A stretch of DNA of 64,000 nt from contig CM075345.1 of the NCBI GenBank assembly GCA_037693485.1, positions 93,330,001 through 93,394,000 on the forward strand. Reading direction: 5' to 3'. Every line of letters begins with the position of its first letter. The first letter of the stretch is position 1. Of the stretch, positions 44,200 through 55,617 are shown piece by piece. Source of the stretch: Kitagawia praeruptora. Its lineage: Eukaryota; Streptophyta; Magnoliopsida; Apiales; Apiaceae. The notes below the pieces were generated by a model. That model saw nothing but the letters and a program-made list of their open reading frames with translations, was not told the DNA's origin and did not search any database. Made by a program: the position numbers and the translations under genes.

Positions 44200-44376
44200 T
44201 TGGATCGACGCCTTCATCGAACCCAAACACAAACTAATTAATAACATCAAAATTCACAACTAAATGAATACCAAACCCAATAATCCACCACATATCATTC
44301 CAAAAATGCTAAGAAAGTGATACAAATTAATCGTTGATTATGACAACTAAGATGGACTCATTATATCCTTATATAT

Positions 44377-45147
44377 AATAAGTGTAAGAAAGATCTTATT
44401 CATTATTTTCGTTATTATACTACCAAAATAATCTCAACCATCGAATCTAATATTTTTAAAAATAGACGATCAAGATTATATCATATTAAAAGAGAAAATC
44501 ATAATCTAAAATGGATATAATTAGAAAAGGTTGCATTAAAAGTAAATTTTAGAAAGAAAATTATAATCTAAAAAGGATATAATTAAAAAAATTGTATTAG
44601 AATTAATTTTAAAACTAAAATCATAATCTGAAAAGGATATAATTAAAAAAGGTTGTGTTAGAATTGAATTTTATTTATTTTTTTATAAGTATTAAAAAAA
44701 TCATGTTTACTATTTGGGCTTTATCTCGAGATATAGAAATCAGATTTGGATGATTTTACAATCAATGCGAAACTCATAAAATTATCTTTAATTTAGTGAT
44801 GATTTAATAATTATTATTTAAATGAAAACACTCAAAATCTCAAGAGAAAATATAATTACGAATTTTTGCATTAATCATATTTAATGTAGAAGACATACAT
44901 TGATATATTCAATGTAGAAAACCTAATCATATATGTTTTAAATCATTGACATACACATTTTTCGTATTTCAATATAAATACAATTTTTAGTTTATAACAT
45001 ATTAAAATATTAAAAATTTTATTATGTTAGATCCAACAGTTTTCATCTATTTATTTTAAGATCTAACGATTCTTATTTATTTTATCGTACGGAGGACTAG
45101 ACTACCGATTATCAAAGTTTTGGATAAAATATCTCCTACACTTATTA
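44377..45147. mobile_element. Candidate nonautonomous DNA transposon
   Basis: Left AATAAGTGTAAGAAAGATCT and right (reverse complement) AATAAGTGTAGGAGATATTT make terminal inverted repeats of about 21 bp. The 770-bp interior has no ORF and carries the tandem repeat at 44490-44672. Superfamily unclear. Confidence 0.45.
44490..44672 (+). repeat. Three tandem units of about 60 bp
   Basis: Each unit has ATAATCT(A/G)AAA followed by GGATATAATTA, an A-run and TTG..TTA(G)AA, then an ATTTTA end. The three diverge moderately. Confidence 0.75.
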
Positions 45148-45538
45148 TTAAAATTGTATTTGGTTGTTAGTAGAACAATCTTCAAATAAACATAAGGATA
45201 TTTTGATAATCGAAATGAATTATAAGTAGAATTCATAAATCGAATAAAATTTTTAACGTAAAAAATCGTTAATTTCTTCTCTCTTTTGTTTCTGCGTAGT
45301 TTTAATTGGAAAATAATGTTAAAATATTACTAAATTAAAGATTATTTTATTAATTTCACGTGAGCTGTAAAATCGTTCAATCAAATTTTAAAAATTCAAG
45401 ATATAGTATAAATATTAAATCGAATGTGTAAAATATTTTATCAATTTTTTAAAATTAATTTGATATATACTTTAATAACATATAAAATTAAACAACTTAA
45501 TATAATTATAGATATTAAAAAGTAAGATTTTGACTAAG

Positions 45539-45910
45539 AGCCCGTTTGGCAACAATAGCTTAAAGCTAAAAATAGCTTTAATGAGTGTTTGACTCGTTTG
45601 ACAACCACTGCTTTAAGCCGGCTTTAAGTTAAAAAAATTCCATTAAATCATAAGTTTCATTTAGGTACTTTTGACTTATGACTTATCGAATTTTTTTTTT
45701 TTCACGATTCTTCTAAAATTTAAATATTATGAATTTAAAATTTTTTAAGTCAAATTTCATTTTAAGTCAAATTTATTAAACCTCCATTTAACTTTAACTA
45801 AAATTATCCAAACACATTCATTCAATTTAAAGTAAACAACTTTACTTTCTCCATTAAGTTAAAAACACCCCATTAAATCAAAAGTAACTTATTTTAAATA
45901 ATCTCAAACC
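45539..45910 (+). mobile_element. MITE-like repeat, copy 1
   Basis: Starts AGCCCGTTTGGCAACAA, an edge common in hAT-type MITEs, and matches 46069-46440 over its whole length with many substitutions. Noncoding. Confidence 0.5.
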
Positions 45911-46068
45911 GTCGAAAAGCGTTGTACGGTTGTAGTAACATCAAATGTAGGGACAGATCTCAGTGGCCAAATCTCCACGTTCAAAATGTTTTGATAGCTG
46001 AGCGAACTTTTTTGATCGTGAGGTCTATGATTTTCCAACGATTATACTTTCTATTTTTTATAAATTAA

Positions 46069-46440
46069 GTGCCCGTTTGACAACAACGGTTTAAAGCTAA
46101 AAAAGACTTTAAGTTATTTTTGTCCTGTTTATGTACATCGGTTTTAAGTTGGCTTTAAGTTAAAAAACTGCTTTAAATCATAAATTCCATTTAGGTACTT
46201 TTGACTTATGACTTGTACAATTTTTTTTTCCACGATTCTTGTAAAGCTTAAATATTATGAATTTAAAATTTTTTTTAAGTCAAATTTCACTTTAAGTCAA
46301 AATTATTAAAATCCCATTTAACTTTAAGTAAATTACCCAAACGCATTCATTCAGGTTAAAGTAAATAACTTTACTTTCTCCTTTAAATTAAAATATCTCC
46401 ATTAAATTAAAAGTAACTTATTTTAAATAATGTCAAACAC
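46069..46440 (+). mobile_element. MITE-like repeat, copy 2
   Basis: Starts GTGCCCGTTTGACAACAACG. Direct-orientation relative of 45539-45910, separated from it by 158 bp. Confidence 0.5.
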
Positions 46441-46493
46441 CTCTAAATTACAGCCCACTACTTCTAAATAATTCTTTCTAGGACAAGAAAATA

Positions 46494-46816
46494 CTCCCTC
46501 TGTCCCATCCATTTCTTTACAATTTCCTTTTTGGGTCGTCCCATCATTTCTTTACATTACCCAAAATAGTAAGTTTTAACACTATTACACCCACTACTTC
46601 ACTTATTTTAACAATATTTTACATTATTTCACCCACTACTTAACTTATTTTAACAATAAAATCACTATTACACCCACTACTTCACTTATTTTAACAATAA
46701 AATCACTATTACACCCACTACTTCATTTATTTTAACAATATTACACTTACTTTACACCCACTATCCTTGATCTCCGTGCCTAACCGCCATGTAAAGAATT
46801 GGCTGGGACGGACGGA
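46494..46816. mobile_element. Stowaway-type MITE (Tc1/mariner)
   Basis: Terminal inverted repeats CTCCCTCTGTCCCA and (reverse complement of the right end) CTCCGTCCGTCCCA, flanked by TA on both sides. This is the classic Stowaway signature. The inside carries about four units of CACCCACTACTTCACTTATT with AACAATA spacers. Confidence 0.88.
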
Positions 46817-47231
46817 GTACAAATTCATTTGAGGGAGTACAAATTCATTTGCAGTTTTGTTCTTTTACGCTGTTAGTTTCTGCTGCTTATACTGTTGCAA
46901 GTGGAATCATATGACTAATTTCTAGAAGCATTTTTAAATTTTTTTGGGTGTATGGTTGTTTCTTGCTATTTCTGTGTTGCTCTTTCATAGGGGATCTTGG
47001 TTTTAAAATTTCTTCATTTGGGTATTTATCTGTGAATCTTCAAAATTCTTTTTCTTTAGCTCAAATAAAAATCAAGTTTCCATTTTAAATTTTTTATTTT
47101 TAAATCTGGGTGGTTTGTGAATTTGTCAAAGTCTTGATCTTTAGCTCAAAGAGCCTTTAAGATTGCTCTTTTATAATCTGTGTATATGTGATCTTCATAA
47201 TTGTTGTTTATAAAATTATTAAAGAGACAAT

Positions 47232-50020
47232 ATGGTAGCTGGGAATAACCTGTTCTTTCCAGCAGTTGTGCTTGCTTCCTTTGTTGCTATTCTATATATA
47301 TTCTTTGGTGGCTTGTGGGCGCCTCATGCGGTGCCAAAAGTGAGTTTTGTGGGAAGAAATGGAACTCATTTCATAGTAGATGGTGGTGTTTTCTACGTTA
47401 ATGGTTGGAATTCATACTGGTTGATGGACACAGCTGTGAATGATAATCGCAAAAACAAAATCAAAGTGATGCTGCAGGCCGGTGCAAAGATGGGTCTGAC
47501 TGTTTGTCGAACTTGGGCTTTTAATGATGGTGATTACAATGCCCTCCAGATTTCGCCTGGTCAATTTGACGAGAAAGTATTTAGGGTAATTTCATATCTA
47601 AGTTATTGTTGAACCTATTTTGAAGATTCATTATTGTGCATTTTAGTTCAATGACAGTCTTTGTAGTTATGTGTATGAGTACAGGAAGTCTGCTTCAACA
47701 GATACTCTTGTAGCCTATCAATTTGTTTAATCAGCTAAACAAAGGTGTTACAGAGTAATTAGACGGGGGTCTACAGTCACCCAAATTGTTAAATTTTGGT
47801 TTCAAGAGTTGCAAACTTCTTTATTCTTCCGCCTTGACTTGAATCGACCATTTTTTGTATTGTCAAAGTTTAAGAAAAGATGGTCTTACCTCATTGCACA
47901 AAGTTCTAAATGCCTAAATAATCTACAGTATGATAATCTCAAGTATCCGTCACTTGATTTGATAAAGTTGTTCATTATGGAAATTTTCAGTCAATTTTAA
48001 TCTCATTGCTAATACCGTGGCAGGCATTGGACTATGTCATAGCTGAAGCCAAGCAACAAGGAGTCAGGCTGCTGCTTGCTTTAGTCAATAATTTGGATGC
48101 TTTTGGTGGTAAGACTCAATATGTCAAGTGGGCATGGGAAGAGGGCCTTGGTTTAACATCTTCTAATGATTCATTTTTCTACGATCCAGCTATTCGTCGC
48201 TATTTCAAAGACTATCTGAAGGTAGCTTATATAGCTTATCCATGTTCATTTTCAATCAGAACTTTCTCGGCTATCATGTAATTTACATATACGTGTCTGT
48301 CGGTAGGCTCTCTTGAATCCTTCAATGTATGTTCAAATCACAGAAAATGCAAGTTAGGGAGACTTGAGGAACCAGTTTGGCATCAATTGTTAATTTCCTG
48401 TTACTCGAGGTTATCATTTGGCTCATTTTGCTATGTACTTCATGGCCTGTTAAGAATAGCTATTAGCCAAGTGATTGGCGTAATGGCCAAGTAACTCAGG
48501 TGTCTAGGCATTAATATGTGGTTACTTTACATTTGGGTAGTATTAGTGTTGAGACTTGGGATGGATAATTTTAGTTCAAGTAATCTAGAGAATATATGGC
48601 TGGCAAAAATTTGCTCGACTTCTGCTAGTGTTCTAAATTATAATTTGAGTAAAACTAGTAATTGTGAATTGTGCAGACGGTTTTGACAAGGAAGAACACT
48701 ATCACTGGAATTGAGTACAGAGATGATCCCACCATTTTTGGTTGGGAATTGATCAATGAGCCCCGATGCGCCACCGATGCTTCAGGCAACACTCTCCAGG
48801 TATGTAAACTCTAACTCCTAAAAATACTTGAAATGTCCTGAAGATACATAGGGGCTATCCAACATAGTGGACACTCTTTAAGTGGTTTCTGTTGTACCGT
48901 TTTTTCTTCTCATTCTTTGAGGTATATGTCAATTGTATCGTTTTAAATATAGGTATTTGTTGAAATTTTGGATGTGCACAAAGAGACATTTGGTACTATT
49001 TTAGTTGTTTATCTTGGTCAAGCCTACGAGGATATCATTGTGAAAACCCTTTTAGGCAACACTTATATATTAAATTTGACTCCTTTAGATGCTGGAGATT
49101 TAACTCCCTTAAATGCTGGATGATGTGCTAAGTGAGATCTTTTTATTAAGTTCATTATCATTAATCTGATTGCATTAGCAATCAGATTGCCGCCATGTTA
49201 TTTTCTTCTTCTTTGAGTATGACTTGATTTTATGAATTAAAATTGCAGGACTGGATAGAAGAGATGTCAACCTTCTTAAAAACAATTGACAGCAAGCACC
49301 TACTAACTGTGGGTCTTGAAGGATTCTATGGTCCTCAAAGTCCAAAAAGATTAACGGAGAATCCAGAGCTCTGGGCATCAGACCTTGGAACTGATTTTAT
49401 TCGCAACTCCATTCTCCCTACCATCGACTTTGCGTCTGTTCATATATACCCTGACCATTGGCAAGTTGTTAAATTATTTAACTTTCCTCTCACTAAAGGT
49501 CATGTGGTAGCCAGATATATAAACAGTTGAAACAGAGCAGATAAAAGCAAGAAATGCATTCTTAAACTCGTTCTCTAGCATAAATATACCTATTAAATCT
49601 GTTTCTTTTTGTTGCAGGATTGATGTGGAAGATCTCGAGTACAAACTAAAATTTGTTTCAAAATGGATGCGGTCCCACATTGAAGATGGTGACAAAGAGC
49701 TTATGAAACCTGTCATGTTTACTGAATTCGGATTGTCCAATGAGAACAAGGGGTTCGATCCAGCTCAGCGAGATAGGTTCTACAAAATTGTTTTTGACAT
49801 TATTTACAAATCTGCAAAGAACAGAGGGTCTGGAGCAGGATCTTTCCCATGGCAATTTGTTGTTGGAGGAATGGAAGACTACAATGATGAATTCGGAATA
49901 GTTCCTTGGACGAGACCATCCACATTTAAGCTAATAACTGAACAATCTTGTAGAGTAGTACAAACACGAGGAGTATTGCTTTGGCAGACAAATTACTTGA
50001 AACAGTTGTGTTCACGTTGA
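47232..50020 (+). CDS. Mannan endo-1,4-beta-mannosidase (GH5)
   Basis: Exons by splice sites and homology: 47232-47585, 48024-48221, 48677-48799, 49249-49460, 49618-50020, giving about 429 residues, the usual size for plant endo-beta-mannanases of the MAN2/5/6 group. The start ATG precedes a hydrophobic segment (residues about 6-27), a signal peptide or anchor. The acid/base glutamate is in WELINEPRC and the nucleophile in FTEFG. Other family blocks are VCRTWAFNDGDYNALQ, VKWAWEEG and HIYPDHW. It would cleave beta-1,4 mannan backbones in the cell wall. Introns 1-3 are GT-AG at phase 0. Intron 4 only works as GC-AG (donor G|GCAAGT at 49461, phase 2). Which paralogue it is cannot be told. Confidence 0.92.
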
Positions 50021-51976
50021 TAATGAGTTATAAGCTATACCACATATTATTGTTGATAAGATTTAGAGATTGAATTGTGCAGGGTGGAGATTAGTTTTGT
50101 ACCGCATTTATCTATATAAAGGTGTATGTTTTGGTTTGAAAGAACAAGGAACTCGATTTGTGTAGTGAACTACGCATGTAAAATTGCCTATATCATGTAA
50201 TTATACTTTCTGTGCAGTTCTACTCCGACACAATCTTCATTTAATCGTAGTATACCAATATCTTCTGTCATTCAACTGCAAAATAGACATGGTTATGCTT
50301 CTAAACACACACCATACAAAGTGGCAAGGATAAATCATGACAATGCACCTGTAATTTTTTCACTGGGACTGATGGAGAGATTCGAGAATCTTTAACTTTG
50401 AGCACGTATCACTTTTCCCAAAGCTGTTCCTTGATCATAACCGACTATTATCCTGTTAAGAGAGATTAAGAATCAACGTATTACTTCGTTTAGGTCGAAT
50501 ATAGATGGATATCTAAACATGTCTTTGTATGTGATTTTTGGCACAAAGTGCAGAAACAGCCAAGTTAGAGTGTGAATCAGAACACTTACTGGAGTGAATT
50601 CTTCGGGCCTTTTCCAAACCAAGCATTAAGCAGCTGAGAACATACTAATTATGCTTCAAAATTTTATATACATAATTATGCTTTTTTTGAAAATTATTTC
50701 GCTTTTACAATAAGAACATGAGTGTTCATAAACATCTAATGTCTTTTTTTTTACTTAAAATATATGTCATATTTGTTATTTTATTTTATTTTTTTGTCAA
50801 GAGGAATCTATTCCATAGATGGATTACATCGAATACAATATTCAAAAGGGAAGTGTTTGGAAGTTAGAGGTTTGGGTAGATTAAAGTTTTGACCAAATGA
50901 AACGTCTAATGTGATTGTTTGGTTATTAGAGGTTTCAGTTAGAGATTTGTGATTAAAAAGTTTATTTTGAAAAAGCTCATTTTATGAGATTTTTCAATTA
51001 GAGATTTGCTATGTGTCACAAAAGTTACTCAAAAAGCTATTTATCAAAATTTTTTTATTCAAAACAGCTAATTTAAATCCGCTAGTCAAAACAGTTATTT
51101 CAATCCGTTAGTCAAAACAGCTAATTGAGTCCGGTACATCTAACCGCTATTAGCTAATTGCCAAACAGGGCCAAGGTGTTTTTTTCATTCAAGAAAGTTT
51201 ATCATCTAACCAGAAAACACGCATGTTGTCTCTAGACGCTTAGACAATAGAACTTTAATGTCTGAGAAGATGTCACCCAATAGTAAGAACTTTAGAAATA
51301 AAACGAAAATTAGAAGGAAAAGTGAAATAAAACTACAAGTCCAACACTAAAAAAAAAATGTATCATGCCGATCTTCAAAAGTCACAAAATCCGAGTCCAC
51401 CAAAGTCATGTGCAAATATTTTTATTTTTACTCTAGCACGTGGCAAAAAAAAGATGGTTACCTTATTTTTGTTCGAATCTCAATCACTTTAACACGCGGC
51501 AAAAAAGATTGCTATATCCGACCATCAACAAATTAACCTTTCTCATCTCCCGATTCTTACTTTCTTCGATCTGTCAATAAAATCCATGACATTCGATCCA
51601 ACAACGACAATTAACTTTTTACTCCAATAAAATCCAAAATCGTTACGTCCGACCTGCGACAAATTTTATAAAATCCAAAAAGTAATTAATTGTATGTAGA
51701 CTTCAAACGTAGAACAACCTCTGTTTGCTTCGTGTTTATAGATCTACACCATCCATTTACATATACACACTACACACACATTGATATATGAGAGGAGGGT
51801 TTTGGGGTGAATGAAATACATAGTATACACTTTATACTGCTATAAAATTTGAAGTATTTACTACTTACTATTTAGCAACCTGAAAATTTGCTCTCCATCC
51901 AACAAGCTTAATACCATCAACTTCTAATCATGGTTTTGACTCAGATACATCGTGTGGTGGAGAGATCACAATTTTT
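50021..51976. other. Intergenic, with a possible hAT-like MITE
   Basis: The mannanase 3' UTR runs to roughly 50250. A stretch at about 50850-51175 has GTTTGG..TTAGAGG near its left edge and GCCAAACAGGGCC at its right edge, which suggests a hAT-type MITE, though the inverted repeats are poor. No gene seen. Confidence 0.45.
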
Positions 51977-52863
51977 ATGATGATGATTCTATTAGTGTTG
52001 ACAATAGAAATTGTTTGGCGCATTATTACTGCAATAAAATTAAGAAAAACAAAAAACAACACAGAAGAAGTGAATCTTGCATCTTTAAACAGTAAGGCTT
52101 CTAGTGCAACCCTAGGGTCTGATCCAAAGGAGGAAGCAGAGGGTACGCAAAATTATCAGACCTTTAAGAGATTCGATATTGTTGATAATTTCTGGGATCA
52201 TCAAACTTGTGGCTTTCCAGGTGACTTTACCTAAGTGGAATAAATGTTTTCACTAGGTTTACCAGTTATTGTTGTCTTTATCTAACGCGTTTCTTGGTAA
52301 TATTTTCTTTGTAGCCTACACATGCTTGGACAACCGTAATTAATAAAGAATGGAAAATTTTGGAGAAAAGCTTGCCAGGTTCGTTCTTACACCAGGCATA
52401 TCTAAACTGTTATGCATATAGAACCAACCACGATCTTAAACAATTCGGGGCTAAATTAAAAGGTTACAAGAAGTACACTTAATTTTCCAAGATAGCAAAT
52501 TTATCAGTTTTATATTATGCAGTCGGGGCGTAGTCCTACCCTGCCCCGAAACACCCCACCCCACCCCACCCCTGCCTTTCATCATCCGAATGTTTGAGAT
52601 TGTTAGATAAAATGGAAAAAGTAATGTTCATATTTGCGCAAACTGGACATTTGGTACAATATTTCAATTAATCTTTCTGATTTTTACTTACTACCTGTAC
52701 ATTACAAAATTTTGCACAACACACATGTTTCTAATTTATGTTACGTTCATATTTATTATCTGGGCAGATACAATATATACAAGCTCTGATACTGAATGAA
52801 ACGCCTTTCTTTAACGAGCCTGGATATGATCCTACCTATACCGGAAGTAATGGGGCAATAAAA

Positions 52864-53066
52864 TGTTATGGATTGGCCCAAGTCCGAAGTAGGCCAAATG
52901 TGAGGCCCAAGAGGAATTAGAACGTGGAGAATAAAAGAGGGGAACAAAGAGAATTAGGGTATCGATTATGAATATTGTGTGAACACTGTCTAGTTTTGGG
53001 AGAGTACGGGCCTCTCGAAAGTCCGATATCTTTGTGTAAATTGTTCATGTGACTCAGTTCATAGCA
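52864..53066 (+). repeat. LTR 1 of the small retrotransposon
   Basis: 203 bp, TG..CA ends, followed by the PBS at 53067. Differs at three sites from LTRs 2 and 3, which look identical to each other. Confidence 0.88.
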
Positions 53067-53082
53067 ATTGGTATCAGAGCTG
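53067..53082 (+). other. Primer binding site of the small retrotransposon, copy A
   Basis: ATTGGTATCAGAGCTG, initiator tRNA-Met type, directly after LTR 1. The same is at 55595 for copy B. Confidence 0.85.
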
Positions 53083-53089
53083 TTCGAGA

Positions 53090-55213
53090 ATGGGGCACTC
53101 AACGGCGTTACAGAGATCAGAGATATCGAAGGAGATGTCAGATTTCAAAGAGGAGCTGAAAGAGTTGTTTACGAAAGGGGTGGAAGAGGCTATTGAGAAA
53201 GCAATGGAGGCAGTGCGTCAGTCATTGGCAGACTGGGATCTTGAGAGGAAAAGCACGGCGAACCATCTCAATGTTCAAGCTGAGGACAATCAGTTCCCTA
53301 CTCAGCAGCAATATGATGTTCCTCAGAAGAACTATGGAGACTGGCACAATGATCAGCATAAATATTATGTTCCACGGAAGAGTTATGCAGGCGATAACAT
53401 CGTGCCATTTCAGAATGGACAGATGAAACTTCATCAGTTTCAACCCCAGCAAGATCAGCCCTTGCCAAAGGAGAACCGGACATACTCTGTTGTGTCAAAA
53501 TCGCTAACCGAGATGCCCGCACGTCAGGTGTTTGATGCAAAGTCTGAGAGAGTATTTGTTCAAAAAGCTTCACTGTCGATCTCCAAAGGTAAAAATCCTC
53601 TCATCTGGCTTCCCAATCAGTGTGGGAATGCTTTGAACATGCATTGTAATATGGTTATGGTTTATAAGCTCCATGAGAATGAGTACGGTAAATTTGATAG
53701 TAAGATTAAGAATAGAACACCAAAGACTCATTTGGTGGGGAGATCTTTAAGCCCTGGTATTGCTCCTGTTAGTAGTAGGAATGCCCTTGTTGAGGATCAA
53801 ATTGGCCGAAATTCCCTAAATCATTCTTCTAGTATGACTGAACTTGCTGATGTGGCTGCCTCTTTATCTGGCTTATGTCTTTCAAAACATGATCTGGGTC
53901 CCTTACAAACTCAGCTCGCACATAGATTAGATAAGCAATCTGGAAAACAATCCAATTTGTCAAATGGTTATGGTCAGAGCTTTCCACAATCTAATGAAGT
54001 GTCAAGAACTGAGAAGATAGCTCTTGCTACCAACTATGTTGATTTACTAAAGGTAAATGGACTTGTAACAGATCTGAATGTTGTGAAGCTAGGATTGAAT
54101 GGCCAAGCGAACGTCCCAAGACGAACATCTTCCTCTGCCAATCTGCAATCAAAGTCGAACTCTTTCGGAATTGCGAATCTTGAAAATCCCAACATGCGCT
54201 ACCTAGCAGAGAACTACCATCATCCGGATTTTCATGGTCATCGGCAGAGTGGATATTTCACTGATCAGGAGCTAAAAGTAGTTGTCGATAATCAACTTAA
54301 TGCAGCTGCAACTTTGAGTAATATTTGGAAGGGGAATTATGCTTCCGATCTGTTACCGTTAGAGTTAAATGGGATTGGTTCGGGTGGATCTTGTCAAATG
54401 GGTATGGGTTTTGGGGTTGGTTATAGGGCTAGTGGGTCTGGTGGAGGTCCGGAAGGGAGATATGGGGGTCATGGTGGTATTACTGTTAATGAAGAGGATT
54501 GTAACGACGATCATCTTCATATCTTCTAGGCCCCCTTTTTAACTGGTAAAAGTTTTGATCAGAGAGGCATGATTCTTCCTTTTCAACCACTTTCAATGTC
54601 CTTCAACAATATTAGTTACCATGCTGATGTACCTTTGGAATTAAAGCAGCAAGGAGTTATAGAGGATAGATTGCGGCTGTTGGTTGATATCACTGGAGCA
54701 TTCAGGCTAGGTGTCCTGACTGTTCTAGTAGGAGTTAGTAGTGCTGGAAAGACCACTATGATGGATGTATTAGCTGGCAGAAAAACTGGTGGGGTTATTG
54801 AAGGGAGCATCAAAATAGCTGGTTATCCAAAAAATCAGGAAACTTTTGCTAGAATATCTGGTTACTGTGAGCAGAATGACATTCATTTACCATGCCTTGC
54901 TGTGCATGAATCATTTGATGAGCTTGTATTTATGAAGAGGGGAGGAGAGCTCATATATGCAGGCCCACTTAGCCCCAGGTCTTACAAACTCGTAGAGTAT
55001 TCGGAGGCAATACAGGGAGTGCCAAAGATAAGACCTGACCAGAATCTTGCTACGTGGATGTTGGTACTTAAAGGAGATTCTGATGATATATCTACGATTC
55101 TGGCGGCCTTCCTGAATGAACATGGTGTCACCTTCGACCTTGAGGACAAGGTCGTTCTTTGGGAGCGGGGTATTGTTATGGATTGGCCCAAGTCCGAAGT
55201 AGGCCCAATGTGA
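53090..55213 (+). pseudogene. Chimeric gag-Pumilio-PDR reading frame, copy A
   Basis: ATG at 53090. Residues 1-130 look gag-like (DFKEELKELFTKGVEEA, Gln-rich). About residues 200-420 resemble the N-terminal (NABP) region of plant Pumilio proteins (LVGRSLSPGIAPVSSR, SSMTELADVAASLSGL, RRTSSSANL), without the RNA-binding repeats. A Gly-rich stretch follows. After a TAG at 54527 the same frame continues into the second nucleotide-binding domain of a PDR/ABCG transporter (LPFQPLSMSFNNI, Walker A within GVSSAGKTT, ISGYCEQNDIH). It then skips the signature and Walker B region straight to FMKRGGELIYAGPL. The frame would end inside the 3' LTR at 55213 (707 codons). No introns, so capture was probably from spliced RNA. 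Confidence 0.7.
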
Positions 55214-55376
55214 GGCCCAAGAGGAATTAGAACGTGGAGAATAAAAGAGGGGAACAAGGAGAATTAGGGTATCGATTATGAATATTGTGTGAACACTGTC
55301 TAGTTTTGGGAGAGTACGGGCCTCTCGAAAGTCCGATATCTTTGTGTAAATTGTTCCTGTGACTCAGTTCATAGCA
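55174..55376 (+). repeat. LTR 2 of the small retrotransposon
   Basis: 203 bp, follows the purine-rich tract at 55161-55173, and is joined on its right to the inverted host fragment. Confidence 0.88.
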
Positions 55377-55493
55377 CATTGATCCCAGAAAATGTAGTAT
55401 ATACATTACAAACCATACCTGTGGGGGGGTTCGTATGGTATACAGCATTGTTTTCAAGGATAAAATGAAGGTCTGTTCATTGTACTTTGTGGA
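55377..55493 (-). repeat. Inverted copy of flanking E2-gene DNA
   Basis: The reverse complement matches 57911-58027, the host exon/intron sequence just right of the insertion, with a two- or three-base difference. Both joints have tiny shared sequences (CA at the LTR 2 side, GATT at the partial LTR side). Confidence 0.88.
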
Positions 55494-55594
55494 TTATGAA
55501 TATTGTGTGAACACTGTCTAGTTTTGGGAGAGTACGGGCCTCTCGAAAGTCCGATATCTTTGTGTAAATTGTTCCTGTGACTCAGTTCATAGCA
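55493..55594 (+). repeat. Truncated LTR of the small retrotransposon
   Basis: Right-hand half of the LTR only, from GATTATGAATATTG to TTCATAGCA, followed by the PBS of copy B. Confidence 0.88.
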
Positions 55595-55617
55595 ATTGGT
55601 ATCAGAGCTGTTTGAGA

